Shown: positions 18,047 through 27,191 of the stretch, in pieces
Layout: every line of letters begins with the position of its first letter
How positions within the stretch are numbered: the first letter of the stretch is position 1
NCBI GenBank assembly: GCA_030430495.1
Contig: JAUIKM010000011.1
Coordinates: 81,092 to 145,091, forward strand
DNA: 64,000 nucleotides
From: a bacterium
Lineage (GTDB): Bacteria; Bacteroidota; Ignavibacteria; Kapaibacteriales; UBA7675
Reading direction: 5' to 3'
The notes under the pieces: generated by a model
What the model was told of the DNA's origin: nothing
What the model saw: the letters and a program-made list of their open reading frames with translations, nothing else
Database searches by the model: none
Made by a program: the position numbers and the translations under genes

Positions 18047-18544
18047 TCAGTGTTGCGACGCGCCGGTCGCGACTCCAAATACCTGTTTGTCTTTTGAGAT
18101 CAGATCGGAAACGAAGTCGACATAGGGCTGAGCGCCGCCTTTGCGATACCCGAAACGCGCTACCGGACGTCCCGAAGGATCGGCCAGGACAATCGTGGGG
18201 TAACCGCGGATGCCGTAAATCTCCTGCCAGTGAGCGTTTTGACGCTTCACATCGTCGTCCAGCTGCTTCTTCTTCGGAAAGTCGAGCGACACAAGAACGA
18301 GGTTATCATCGGCAAAGGCTTTGAATTCCTGCTGCGAAAACACTTCCTTGTCCAGCTTGATGCACCAGCCGCACCAGTCCGAACCCGTGAAGTCGATCAG
18401 CATGTATTTGCCGGAGTTGCTTGCTTCTTTGATGGCCTCGGCCATGTTGGTTCGCCACATTTCACCGCCGCCCGGCATCGTTGCGATGGCCGTCGTCGCT
18501 GCGAATAGGGATACGAAAAGAATCATCATCCTTTTCATTTTCAT
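18047..18544 (-). CDS. secreted thioredoxin-fold protein (Thioredoxin_7/DsbD-C-like)
   Basis: 165 residues. A cleavable signal peptide covers about residues 1-22 (…LFAATTAIATMPG). The active site is DWCGWC with Cys58 and Cys61, preceded by MLIDFTGSDW, the usual opening of thioredoxin-like periplasmic proteins of this class. Further on, GYPTIVLADPSGRPVARFGY contains the cis-Pro loop. It should work as a periplasmic disulfide reductase or isomerase. The ribosome site AAGGAGAATG before the ATG is strong. It lies 176 bp downstream of kgd on the same strand, which need not mean shared function. Confidence 0.9.
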   Translation of the reverse strand: MKMKRMMILFVSLFAATTAIATMPGGGEMWRTNMAEAIKEASNSGKYMLIDFTGSDWCGWCIKLDKEVFSQQEFKAFADDNLVLVSLDFPKKKQLDDDVKRQNAHWQEIYGIRGYPTIVLADPSGRPVARFGYRKGGAQPYVDFVSDLISKDKQVFGVATGASQH

Positions 18545-18720
18545 TCTCCTTCCATTAACAGAGTAGTAGTTTTACATGTTGTTTTCGAGTGTAATGCGGA
18601 GCAAACACCCGCATACGCCTCCGGGTTCCGCCTGTTGCGCGGAAAACCGCCGCCGCCGGGATGTTGAGGCCGTCCGAATACCGCGACGAATTCGGGGCCG
18701 GATCGGTTCTGGTAGACCCG

Positions 18721-21700
18721 TCAGGCCAAAGCCTCGTTGATGAGCTCCGTCTGTTCGTGCTGGTGCACGCTGTTGTGGCCGGTGGCCGGACTTGCGCCGG
18801 CGCGCCGCCCGATGTACCGCAGCCTGGGTCGCTGCGGAAACTCGTCGAGCAGGTTCGCCTGAATAAAGGTCCAGGCGCCCATATTTTTCGGTTCTTCCTG
18901 GACCCAGCAGAACTCCGCATTTGAATAGCGGTCAAACAGTTCCTCCAGACGCTCCACGTGCAGCGGATACAGCTGCTCGACGCGCACGAGCGCCACGTCG
19001 TCAACCTTGCCCTTTGCACGCGCCGTTTCCAGGTCAAAATACACTTTACCGCTGCACAGACAAACGCGTCGCACGCCGGCCGCATCTTTTATCCGCACAT
19101 CGTCGATAATTTCCTGGTAGCCCTGTTTGCTGAAGTCGTCCAGCGTCGAGATCGGTCGGCGCAGGTTGGCCTTCGGCGTAAAGATGATCAACGGCTTGCG
19201 GAAAGAACGCTTGACCTGTCGTCGCACAGCGTGGAAGTAGTTGGCGGGCGTCGTGTAGTTCGCCACCACCATGTTGTCCTCCGCCGCCAGCTGCAGAAAA
19301 CGCTCGATGCGCGCACTGGAATGCTCCGGCCCCTGGCCTTCGTAGCCGTGCGGCAGCAGGATCACGACGTTGGACGTCTGCCCCCACTTTTCTTCGGCCG
19401 ACGCAATGAACTGGTCGAAGATCACTTGCGCGCCGTTGGCAAAGTCGCCGAACTGCCCTTCCCAGAGTACCAGACCTTCGCGGCAAACCACTGAGTAACC
19501 ATACTCAAAACCTACCACTGCGACCTCGGACAGCGAGCTGTCGTACACCGCAAACTGCGCCTGACTTTCAGGCGCCAGGTTGTTGAGCGGATAAAACTCG
19601 CGTTCGCTTTTCTGGTCCACAAGCACCGCGTGGCGATGCGTGAAGGTTCCGCGCGCCGAGTCCTGACCGGACAGTCGCACCGGATGACCTTCCGTCACAA
19701 GCGAAGCATACGCCAGCGTCTCGCCAGTGCCCCAGTCGATGCCTTTGTTTTTCATCACCGAATCGTGGCGCTTCTGCAGCATGTCCGCCAGCTTGCGATG
19801 CACGCTGAAATCCTCCGGTACAACCGTCAGCTGCGCCGAAAGTTTCTGCAGCGTCGCGGCGTCCACGCGCGTATCGACGGGGTCGAAGGCGTTGGGACGG
19901 ATGCGCGGGCCGGCCTGCTTGCCGTTGTTTTTGGCTTCGTTGCGCGCCTCGTAGGCGCGGTTGAGCCCGTCGCGTTCGTTGTTGCGGATTTCCTCCGCTT
20001 CCTCTTTTGTGAGGATGCTCTCGCGCGCCAGATGCTCGGCGTAGTAGTCCGACCAGGGGCGCAGGGAGCGAATTTTCTGGTACAGCACCGGTTGCGTAAA
20101 TGCCGGCTCGTCCGTTTCGTTGTGACCGTATTTGCGATAACACAGCAGGTCGATCACGACGTCCTGGTTGAACTCGGCGCGGTAGTCCATCGCAAAGATC
20201 GTGGCGCGCAGCACCGCTTCCGGATCGTCGGCATTGACGTGAATGACCGGTACCTGCAACATCTTGGCCACATCCGAGGCGTACGGCGTCGAGCGCGCGT
20301 CGTCGGGCAGCGTGGTAAAACCGATCTGGTTGTTAATGATAATGTGAATCGTTCCGCCCGTGCTGTAGCCGTTCAGGTTGGCCAGGTTGAGCGTTTCCGA
20401 CACCACGCCCTGACCGGCAAAAGCCGAGTCGCCGTGAATCAGCACCGGAATCACCTTGCGGTACTTCATGTCGTCCAGCTGGTCGATGCGCGCACGCGCC
20501 ATGCCTTCCACTACGGGGTCGACCGCTTCGAGGTGACTGGGGTTCGAGGCCAGCGTGATTCGCACGCCCTGCCCCGTGCTCGAAGCCACTTCGCCTTCAG
20601 CGCCCAGGTGGTACTTCACATCGCCCGAGCCGTGGAAACTGGCATGCGGATCGTTAATGCCTTCGAATTCGCGGAAAACCTGCTCGGCCGATTTGTTTAA
20701 CAGATTAACCAGTACGTTCAGTCGACCGCGGTGCGCCATGCCCATGTACATTTCCGTGGCGCGGTGTTCCACCGCCTTGTCCACCATGGCGTGCAGCATA
20801 CTGATCAGTACTTCCGCGCCTTCCAGCGAGAAGCGCTTCTGGCCGAGGAACTTGGTGCCGAGAAAGGACTCAAAAATTTCGGCGCGCACCAACTGCCGGA
20901 ACACCCTCTTTTTAGTCGCCGCGTTGAACTCGATACTGTGATAGTGCGACTCAAAGCGATTGCGTATCCAGGACTTTTTGTTCGGCTCCTGAATGTGCAT
21001 GAACTCGATGCCGATTTTGTCGCAGTAGATGTCGCGCACCATCGTGATGATGTCGCGCAGGCGCGCGCGCGTAACTCCGCCCAGTCCGCCGGTGTCGTAT
21101 TCGCGCTCAAAGTCCCAGACCGTAAGTCCGTAATAACTGGGCTCCAGCTCGGGGTATTCGTACTTGGGGCCGTAGAGCGGGTTGATGTCGGCGTAGAGAT
21201 GACCGCGCACGCGATAGGCGTTGATCATCTGCAGTACTTTGCTCTCTTTTTCGACCACGTTGGCCTGGTCCACGCCGGCATAGCGATGCGCCATGTTGTC
21301 GGCTTCCCACCGCACGGGGAAAAAGGGAATGTCGTAGTGCGAATACAGCACTTCGTAAAACTTCTCTTCGCCCAGCAGCAGCTTGTGCAGGTACTGCAGA
21401 AATACGCCGGACTCCGCGCCCTGAATGATGCGGTGGTCGTAGGTGCTCGTAATCGTCATCACCTTGCTGACCGCCATGGAGGCACGCACGTTCGGCGCTA
21501 CCGCCGCAAACTCGGGCGGGTAGTCGATCGAGCCGGTCGCCAGAATCAGCCCCTGCCCTTTCATCAGGCGCGGCATCGAAGCTACCGTGCCGATGCCGCC
21601 GGGATTTGTTAATGTGACCGAAGTACCCGTCAGGTCGTCAGGTGAGATCGACCCGGTGCGCGCCTTGCGTACGATTTCGTCGTAGGCGTCGACGAACTCC

Positions 21701-22476
21701 AGGAAGTTCATGCTGCCGGCGTCTTTGACGCAGGGCACCATCAACATGCGCGAGCCGTCCTTGCGCTGCACGTCCACCGCCAGCCCCAGGTTGATCTGCT
21801 TGCGGCGCACGCGATGCGGCTTGCCGTCCACCACCGTGAACGCGTCGTTCATCTGCGGGAATTTCTGCAGCGCCTTGACAATCGCCCAGGCTACGATGTG
21901 CGTGTAGCTCAGCTTGCGGCGGCCGCTCTTGACCAGGATGTGGTTAAACATCCGGCGGTTTTCATCCAGCAAGATGATCGGCAGCGTGCGCACCGAAGTC
22001 GCCGTGGGAATCGACAGACTGTCGTCCATGTTTACGGCGATTTTGCCGGCGATGCCGCCGAGCAATTCAACGTCGTCGCCGGCGCCGACATATACGTCGG
22101 GTTTGGAACTTTTGGCGGGAGCCGGAGCGGGAGGCGCGGCCTGTGGCTGCGGCGCTTTCGCTGCGGGTGTGGGCGGCGCAGGCTGCGGACGAGCAGCGGC
22201 GGTCTGTCCGCGACCGTTGCCCGTCGGTGCGCGGCGCGCACTGTCCCTGCTTCCATTGTCTGCCGCCGCCGGCGCGCTGCTGCGCACGGGCGCCGCAGGC
22301 GGAACCAGCATGTCGCTTGCACCGGCGATGTCCGCGCCGCGGAAATCGGTGATCTGCGCGGTTATCTCCGCCCGGTGATCGGCAAAATAGCTGCGCCACT
22401 CCTGGCTGACCGACTGGGGGTCGCGCAAAAATTGAAAATAGAGTTCTTCAAGATACGCGTCGTTGAGTCCTGTCAT
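18721..22476 (-). CDS. kgd: multifunctional 2-oxoglutarate decarboxylase/dehydrogenase E1 fused to succinyltransferase (E2) domain
   Basis: 1251 residues from ATG 22476, preceded by GGAAGG at good spacing; an upstream ATG at 22548 would add 24 unrelated residues (MPKCNCVSRRQ…). The order matches mycobacterial-type KGD: a short N-terminal helix (DAYLEELYFQFLRDP), an Ala/Pro-rich linker (about 50-130), an E2 acyltransferase domain with DHRIIQG near 344-350, then the thiamine-diphosphate E1 domain with HRGRLNVLVNLL, GDSAFAGQG near 680 and a GYEGQGPEHSSARIERFLQ block near 1060. There is no lipoyl domain, so lipoylated E2 would have to come from another complex. It decarboxylates 2-oxoglutarate in the TCA cycle, in the cytoplasm. 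Confidence 0.95.
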   Translation of the reverse strand: MTGLNDAYLEELYFQFLRDPQSVSQEWRSYFADHRAEITAQITDFRGADIAGASDMLVPPAAPVRSSAPAAADNGSRDSARRAPTGNGRGQTAAARPQPAPPTPAAKAPQPQAAPPAPAPAKSSKPDVYVGAGDDVELLGGIAGKIAVNMDDSLSIPTATSVRTLPIILLDENRRMFNHILVKSGRRKLSYTHIVAWAIVKALQKFPQMNDAFTVVDGKPHRVRRKQINLGLAVDVQRKDGSRMLMVPCVKDAGSMNFLEFVDAYDEIVRKARTGSISPDDLTGTSVTLTNPGGIGTVASMPRLMKGQGLILATGSIDYPPEFAAVAPNVRASMAVSKVMTITSTYDHRIIQGAESGVFLQYLHKLLLGEEKFYEVLYSHYDIPFFPVRWEADNMAHRYAGVDQANVVEKESKVLQMINAYRVRGHLYADINPLYGPKYEYPELEPSYYGLTVWDFEREYDTGGLGGVTRARLRDIITMVRDIYCDKIGIEFMHIQEPNKKSWIRNRFESHYHSIEFNAATKKRVFRQLVRAEIFESFLGTKFLGQKRFSLEGAEVLISMLHAMVDKAVEHRATEMYMGMAHRGRLNVLVNLLNKSAEQVFREFEGINDPHASFHGSGDVKYHLGAEGEVASSTGQGVRITLASNPSHLEAVDPVVEGMARARIDQLDDMKYRKVIPVLIHGDSAFAGQGVVSETLNLANLNGYSTGGTIHIIINNQIGFTTLPDDARSTPYASDVAKMLQVPVIHVNADDPEAVLRATIFAMDYRAEFNQDVVIDLLCYRKYGHNETDEPAFTQPVLYQKIRSLRPWSDYYAEHLARESILTKEEAEEIRNNERDGLNRAYEARNEAKNNGKQAGPRIRPNAFDPVDTRVDAATLQKLSAQLTVVPEDFSVHRKLADMLQKRHDSVMKNKGIDWGTGETLAYASLVTEGHPVRLSGQDSARGTFTHRHAVLVDQKSEREFYPLNNLAPESQAQFAVYDSSLSEVAVVGFEYGYSVVCREGLVLWEGQFGDFANGAQVIFDQFIASAEEKWGQTSNVVILLPHGYEGQGPEHSSARIERFLQLAAEDNMVVANYTTPANYFHAVRRQVKRSFRKPLIIFTPKANLRRPISTLDDFSKQGYQEIIDDVRIKDAAGVRRVCLCSGKVYFDLETARAKGKVDDVALVRVEQLYPLHVERLEELFDRYSNAEFCWVQEEPKNMGAWTFIQANLLDEFPQRPRLRYIGRRAGASPATGHNSVHQHEQTELINEALA

Positions 22477-22835
22477 GATACCTTCCGGCTCTTCTCGGAA
22501 ATGCTGCGCTGGAAATTGCCGCCTGCTTACACAGTTACACTTCGGCAAACAGAGGGCAAATTACAAAATTTAAGCGAGAGCGGCGGCCGGATGATGCTGT
22601 CTCACGCCGCCGTTTCGAATTATCGCGTAGTGACGTCAACGCCGGTCCCGCATTTTAATTTTTCACAATATTCAGCGCCGCCCCGGATCGCCTCGCACGC
22701 CGTTGCAAAACGGACGCGCCGACGCCCGGCTTCGCATGTGATGACGAACAAAAAAATCCCCCGGGAGCGTAAAAGTTCCCGAGGGATTCAGTTTGTTGCG
22801 GCCCGTCCCTTCAGGCCGTCCGGTCGGTTGTCTGT
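22477..22835. other. intergenic region upstream of kgd
   Basis: 359 bp holding the kgd 5' region and, at its right end, the terminator of the YbjN-like gene. No gene is seen. No confident -35/-10 pair was found. Confidence 0.5.
22750..22788 (-). terminator. rho-independent terminator of the YbjN-like gene
   Basis: Reading the minus strand, AATCCCTCGGGAA pairs with a complementary arm around an 8-nt loop (11 of 13 positions match). It is followed directly by a run of seven T. It lies about 50 bp past the stop at 22836. Confidence 0.88.
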
Positions 22836-23321
22836 TTAAGCGTCGTCGCCGTTCCAGCCTTCCGACACCAGCGTGCCTCCGGCCATCGCCACGATTTCAT
22901 CGTCGTAGTGATCGGCAATAATCGCCACCGATTCAATCGCCGTTTTCAGCTCGGACGGGTCCAGGTTGCTCGCGGGCAGCGCGTAGGAATAGCTGACGGT
23001 GTCGTCAAAGAGCAAACCGAATCCGCCGAAGTGCAGCTCCGCCGTTTTGCGCAGCAGCCAGTTCATCAGCTCGGGCGTCACGTTGGCGCCGTTGACGAGG
23101 TTCGAGACTATTTCGACGATCGTCTCCTTGTCGGTAAACGGGCGCACGACAATCAGCACCGTAGCCGATCCGCGCTGCACCGTGAAGGAACCGTTTTCGT
23201 AGTCGATATAATCCGGAAAATTGGCTTCGAGAATTTCTTTGACTTTGGCGCTGGTTGCGTCGATCAGTTCAGAGGGAGTCACCATTGCTTGACCCTGTTT
23301 TTGGAGATCCTGTATATCCAT
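22836..23321 (-). CDS. YbjN-like / CesT-fold family protein
   Basis: 161 residues without a signal peptide. The sequence resembles YbjN-domain proteins with a type III chaperone-like fold: an N-terminal helix, then the strands DYIDYENGSFTVQRGSATVLIVVRPF, NVTPELMNWLLRKTAELHFGGFGL and a C-terminal helix. The ATG has a good ribosome site (CGGAGCTATT). It lies 156 bp downstream of pspA on the same strand and has its own terminator, so a pspA-ybjN unit is plausible. YbjN-type proteins are linked to stress and motility regulation in enterobacteria; that role is not shown here. Confidence 0.7.
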   Translation of the reverse strand: MDIQDLQKQGQAMVTPSELIDATSAKVKEILEANFPDYIDYENGSFTVQRGSATVLIVVRPFTDKETIVEIVSNLVNGANVTPELMNWLLRKTAELHFGGFGLLFDDTVSYSYALPASNLDPSELKTAIESVAIIADHYDDEIVAMAGGTLVSEGWNGDDA

Positions 23322-23477
23322 AATAGCTCCGTTCGAATTCTGTTGAGGAAAAACTGCCAGGTCGGTCCTTGCTGCGTGCCGGCGGCTTTGCCGCGATACC
23401 CTTCAATCCGCTTTTGTTAGCCGCCGGGCGAATAAATCATCGCGCGTCGGGCCGGTCGGGAGTCGCGGCGCGTCGGA

Positions 23478-24203
23478 TCAGGCGCCGGTGTTCGGTGCGG
23501 CGGCGTCGTCGGCTTGTCCGGCCTGGTCGTCGGCTTCGGGCAGGAGCCCCATGCTGCGCTTGAGCGCCAGCAGTTCCGAATCCGCGCCGGCGCCGCTTTC
23601 GAGCTGGCGGAATTCCTGATCGAGCTGGTTTTCGTTGCCGGCCAGCTGGTCGAAGGCTTCGGCCTGGCTTTCGAGTTGTTCAACCTTGTTTTCGAATTTG
23701 TCGAACTTGGAGAATGCGTCGGAACCGACGCCGCTGAATGACTGGGCAATCTGTTTCTGGGCTTTGGCGGCCTGCGTACGCGCGATCAGCGTGTTCTGGC
23801 GCGAGCGCGCCTCTTCCAGTTTGCCTTTCAACACATCGAGCTTCTGGCGCATGTTGGAGGACGCCGCTTTGGCCTGCTCGTAGGGTGCTTCCAGATCGCG
23901 CACGGCGCGGTCGGCATTGGCTTTTTTCTCAAGCGCGGCTTTGGCCAGATCGTCGCGGCCGGCCTGCACGGCCTGCATCGCTTTCTGGTTCCAGTCCAAC
24001 GCCAACTGACGCGAGCGGCTGATTTTGCGCTCCAGCTGTTTTTCATTGGCAATGGCGTTGCCGACGGCCAGGGTGGCTTTGTTGACGGACTCCTCCATCT
24101 CCACTACCATTTGTTTAATCATTTTTTCCGGGTCTTCGGCCTTGTCCAGTGCGTCGTTGACGTTGGCTTTGAAGATATCGGCGATGCGATTGAAAATTCC
24201 CAT
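23478..24203 (-). CDS. pspA: PspA/IM30 family membrane-stress protein
   Basis: 241 residues. The start MGIFNRIADIFKANVNDALDKAEDPEKMI is diagnostic of PspA/IM30: an amphipathic helix followed by the DPEKM motif. Long coiled coils fill about 25-200 (for example LERKISRSRQLALDW, AQAAKAQKQIAQSFSGVG). These proteins assemble on the inner face of the cytoplasmic membrane as ESCRT-III-like polymers and help keep it sealed. The acidic, Ala-rich tail after about 205 is family-variable. A CAGAGG ribosome site precedes the ATG. No pspF or pspBC is adjacent, so sigma-54 control as in E. coli is not indicated. Confidence 0.95.
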   Translation of the reverse strand: MGIFNRIADIFKANVNDALDKAEDPEKMIKQMVVEMEESVNKATLAVGNAIANEKQLERKISRSRQLALDWNQKAMQAVQAGRDDLAKAALEKKANADRAVRDLEAPYEQAKAASSNMRQKLDVLKGKLEEARSRQNTLIARTQAAKAQKQIAQSFSGVGSDAFSKFDKFENKVEQLESQAEAFDQLAGNENQLDQEFRQLESGAGADSELLALKRSMGLLPEADDQAGQADDAAAPNTGA

Positions 24204-24692
24204 AGTGCACCTCTGGTTGAAAGACGTAATGTATCCGAATTGTAAACGTTTCGCTTCTGTTTCTGAACCGTATCCGTATCGCGCGTTCAGGCGCTCAAAC
24301 GGAGACCAAGGATCGAAGTTTCACGCGGCGATTCTCTCCGTGCTTCGATTGGGGGCGGACGGGCGGCCCCAAACTCACAGCCGATGCGGCTCTGTGCGGC
24401 GCGCCGTCGGCCTGTAGCGTCGGGCGGGCTCAATGCTGCAAAACTACGATTTTAAGGGGATTTTTGGAAGAATCTTGCCCGAAGCTCCAGCTAAATGCCG
24501 GTTGCCTGTACGCGTTTAACTGTGCTGCAACACCTGTTAAACAAATGCGCGATCTCCCGCCGCCCGGCCGGAGCCGCAACAAATCGCCCCCGCCCCCGGG
24601 CTTCTCACCCTCCTCCCATTTTTCGTATATTGCCGGTTCGCGCGCGGCGGAACGGCCGCCCGCGCCGCACACTACAATTTCGGGTGGAAATT
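24204..24692. other. divergent intergenic region, pspA / ybaB
   Basis: 489 bp between divergent genes. A very C-rich tract (GCCCCCGCCCCCGGG near 24588) is followed by CCCTCCTCCC and TATATT (24626-24631), a candidate -10 box about 60 bp before ybaB. No -35 match is convincing. Confidence 0.45.
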
Positions 24693-25019
24693 ATGTCGTT
24701 CAACATGCAGGATATTCTCAGAAAATTTCAGGAAATGCAGGCGGACGTCAAACGCGTGCAGGAAGAACTGGCCAACAAAACGCTGACGGCCGAAGCCGGC
24801 GGCGGCATGGTTAAAGCCACCGTCAACGGCAAACACGAAGTCGTTAAACTCGACATCGATCCAGCCTGCATCGTCGCCTCCGAGAAAGAAGTCCTCGAAG
24901 ACATCGTCATCGCTGCGGTCAACAAAGCCATGCGGGAAATGGCCGAAGCCGCCGCCGCCGAGATGCAGAAAGTCACGCCGCAAATGCCCAACATCCCCGG
25001 CCTCAATTTCCCCGGTTGA
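24693..25019 (+). CDS. ybaB: YbaB/EbfC nucleoid-associated protein
   Basis: 108 residues from ATG 24693; GGTGGAAATT before it is a suitable ribosome site, and a longer frame upstream is not family-like. The chain has the family pattern: N-terminal helix MSFNMQDILRKFQEMQADV, then a strand with VKATVNGKHEVVKLDIDP, then the helix VLEDIVIAAVNKAMREM. YbaB forms dimers that bind DNA. It is placed 28 bp before recR, the classic ybaB-recR order. Confidence 0.96.
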   Translation: MSFNMQDILRKFQEMQADVKRVQEELANKTLTAEAGGGMVKATVNGKHEVVKLDIDPACIVASEKEVLEDIVIAAVNKAMREMAEAAAAEMQKVTPQMPNIPGLNFPG

Positions 25020-25047
25020 TCTATTCCGCTGAAGGACGACGCATCCC

Positions 25048-25644
25048 ATGCGCTACAGCTCCACGTCTATCGAGGCCGCAATCGAGGCGCTCAGCTCACT
25101 GCCGACGATCGGACGCAAGTCCGCCCAACGCCTGGCCCTGCACCTGCTGCGCCAGCCGCGCGAACGCGTCGAAGCCCTGGCGCACGCCCTGCTCGACATG
25201 AAAGACCAGGTCATCCTCTGCGGCCAATGTTTTAACCTGACCGAACAAGATCCCTGCACCATCTGCAGCTCGCCCAAACGCGATAAATCCGTCGTCTGCG
25301 TCGTCGAAGAACCCAGCGACCTGCTGGCGATTGAACGCACAAACGAGTACTTTGGACTCTATCACGTGCTGCACGGCTCGCTCAACCCGCTCGACGGCAT
25401 CGGTCCGGACGAGCTGAAAATCCGCGAACTGCTGCCGCGTCTCAACGATTCCGTCCGCGAGGTGATTCTGGCGATGAATCCCAATACCGAAGGCGAAGTG
25501 ACCACGCAGTACCTCATGCGCATCATGAAGTCGCTCGACGTCAAGGTCTCGCGCATCGCCCGCGGAATTCCGATCGGCAGCGATCTGGAGCTGGCCGACG
25601 ACGCAACAATCTCACGCGCGCTGCAAGGGCGCATCCAACTATGA
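25048..25644 (+). CDS. recR: recombination mediator protein RecR
   Basis: 198 residues, normal length. The N-terminal HhH motif (LSSLPTIGRKSAQRLALHLL, about 15-34) is followed by a zinc finger with Cys58, Cys61, Cys70 and Cys73. The Toprim domain (SVVCVVEEPSDLLAIERT) comes next, with a C-terminal region LMRIMKSLDVKVSRIARGIP. RecR works with RecO (and RecF) to load RecA onto SSB-coated gaps. The stop codon overlaps the next gene by 4 nt (ATGA), so these genes are translationally coupled. Confidence 0.98.
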   Translation: MRYSSTSIEAAIEALSSLPTIGRKSAQRLALHLLRQPRERVEALAHALLDMKDQVILCGQCFNLTEQDPCTICSSPKRDKSVVCVVEEPSDLLAIERTNEYFGLYHVLHGSLNPLDGIGPDELKIRELLPRLNDSVREVILAMNPNTEGEVTTQYLMRIMKSLDVKVSRIARGIPIGSDLELADDATISRALQGRIQL

Positions 25645-26387
25645 AAATGCAAAGCGAAAATCCGCCCTGGTTTGCCGAGTGGTTCAACAGCGACCTCTAT
25701 ACGCGCGTGTACAAACACCGCTGCGACGACGAGGCGCACACGACCGTCCAACTGATGCTGCAAGTGCTCGACCTGCCCCCCGGCTCCCGCGTTCTGGACC
25801 TGGCCTGCGGCAACGGACGCCACACGCAGGCGCTGCACGAAGCCGGACTGGACGTCGCCGGACTCGACCTCTCCGCCACTCTGCTGCAACAGGCGCGCGA
25901 ACGCCTCCCCGCCGAAGTTCCCCTGTTTAACCAGGATATGCGCGATCCGATTCCGCATGGACCCTGGGACGCCGTCGGCAACTTCTTTACGAGTTTCGGC
26001 TACTTCGACGATCGCGATCAGGACGTCCTTGTGCTCCGGCGCGTGCACGATGCCCTGCTCGAACGGCGCGGCCACTTCTTTTTCGACTACCTCAACGCCG
26101 AACACACGCGGCGCAATCTGGTGCCGCAGGAGGAATCCACCGTCGAAGATCTGGTGATTCGCCAGGAACGACGCGCCGACGCCAGCCACGTACACAAAAA
26201 AATCAGCATCCGCCAGGGCGAACGCGAGCACAGCTTTGTGGAACGCGTACGCCTCTACACGCTGGACGACTTTCGCGACATGTTCGCCGCCGCAGGGTTA
26301 TCCATCCGAAACACATACGGCGACTATCGCGGCGCGGACTTCGGTCCGGAATCGCCGCGGCTCATCCTCGTCGCTCAGGCGGAATAA
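25641..26387 (+). CDS. class I SAM-dependent methyltransferase
   Basis: 248 residues. Motif I is VLDLACGNGRHTQAL (51-65) and motif II is about VAGLDLSATLLQQAR (72-86), both typical of a Rossmann methyltransferase. The N-terminal FAEWFNSDLYTRVYKHR is a conserved opening in small unknown methyltransferases near recR. It overlaps recR by 4 nt. Substrate unknown; cytoplasmic. Confidence 0.9.
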   Translation: MKMQSENPPWFAEWFNSDLYTRVYKHRCDDEAHTTVQLMLQVLDLPPGSRVLDLACGNGRHTQALHEAGLDVAGLDLSATLLQQARERLPAEVPLFNQDMRDPIPHGPWDAVGNFFTSFGYFDDRDQDVLVLRRVHDALLERRGHFFFDYLNAEHTRRNLVPQEESTVEDLVIRQERRADASHVHKKISIRQGEREHSFVERVRLYTLDDFRDMFAAAGLSIRNTYGDYRGADFGPESPRLILVAQAE

Positions 26388-26405
26388 CGCTCCGGCAGGC
26401 GCACA

Positions 26406-27086
26406 ATGTTAACACAACGCTCGACTCCGCGGACCTTTCACGGTCCAAACAGCCTTTTAAAACCCCTCTTGTTTGTCAGCGCATTTGCAGCGCTCAGTCT
26501 TGCAGTCTCCGCCTGCGGCTGGCTCAACACGCGCGAGCCGGAAGAACCCGACGCCGGCAGCACCTCATTTATCCCGCCAACCTCGCCCGACATCGTTCTG
26601 TTAAACTTCACCGCGGCCATCCGCGAGAAAAACGCCGAAAAGTTTGCGGCCTGTTTTCCCGAGGCCTCGCTGGACGAGATCAATCCCGACAACGACAAAA
26701 GTTATCTGTTTGAACCCTCCGCCGAAGCCGCGCAGCGCTTTGCCGGCGTATTTGCGGACTGGGACGTCGAGCGCGAGCGCCAGGCCTTTGTGGCGCTGAT
26801 GGCGCGCGTGCCGGAGACGCGCATCCCCGCGCTGACGCTCTCGGCCGGGCTGACGCAGTTCGAAACGCAGTCGCCCGATTCCAGCCGCTACATTTCCGAC
26901 TACGTATTTGTGCACGGCGCATCCGGCGAGAGTGCGCCGGACACGGTGGCCGGCACGCTCTCCTTTACGATGCAGCCGGCGGACAACGGATTCTGGTACA
27001 TTCGCCGCTGGACGGACCTGGCCGAGGATGCATCCGACGCCACGCGCGAAACCTGGAGCACGCTCAAGGCGCAATTCGTCAACTGA
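26406..27086 (+). CDS. predicted lipoprotein, NTF2-like
   Basis: 226 residues. A signal peptide ends in ALSLAVSACGW, a probable lipobox. The mature part starts with an acidic, flexible stretch, then a helical-sheet domain opening VLLNFTAAIREKNAEKFAACF, typical of NTF2/SnoaL-like cores with a helical pair and a basin. Similar spacing and a similar opening (VEGVFQNMRYAYIFKD) occur in the next gene, so the two look like diverged paralogs. The gene starts 19 bp after the methyltransferase stop. Function unknown. Confidence 0.65.
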   Translation: MLTQRSTPRTFHGPNSLLKPLLFVSAFAALSLAVSACGWLNTREPEEPDAGSTSFIPPTSPDIVLLNFTAAIREKNAEKFAACFPEASLDEINPDNDKSYLFEPSAEAAQRFAGVFADWDVERERQAFVALMARVPETRIPALTLSAGLTQFETQSPDSSRYISDYVFVHGASGESAPDTVAGTLSFTMQPADNGFWYIRRWTDLAEDASDATRETWSTLKAQFVN

Positions 27087-27191
27087 AAGCGCGCCTGTGC
27101 GGAGGCCGCCCGGCGGCTGTTCACTCCTCACCCGGAGCGGCGCATCAAATGGTCTTTCCTCGCTGAATCAAATGTTGTAAGTTGGCGCCGC

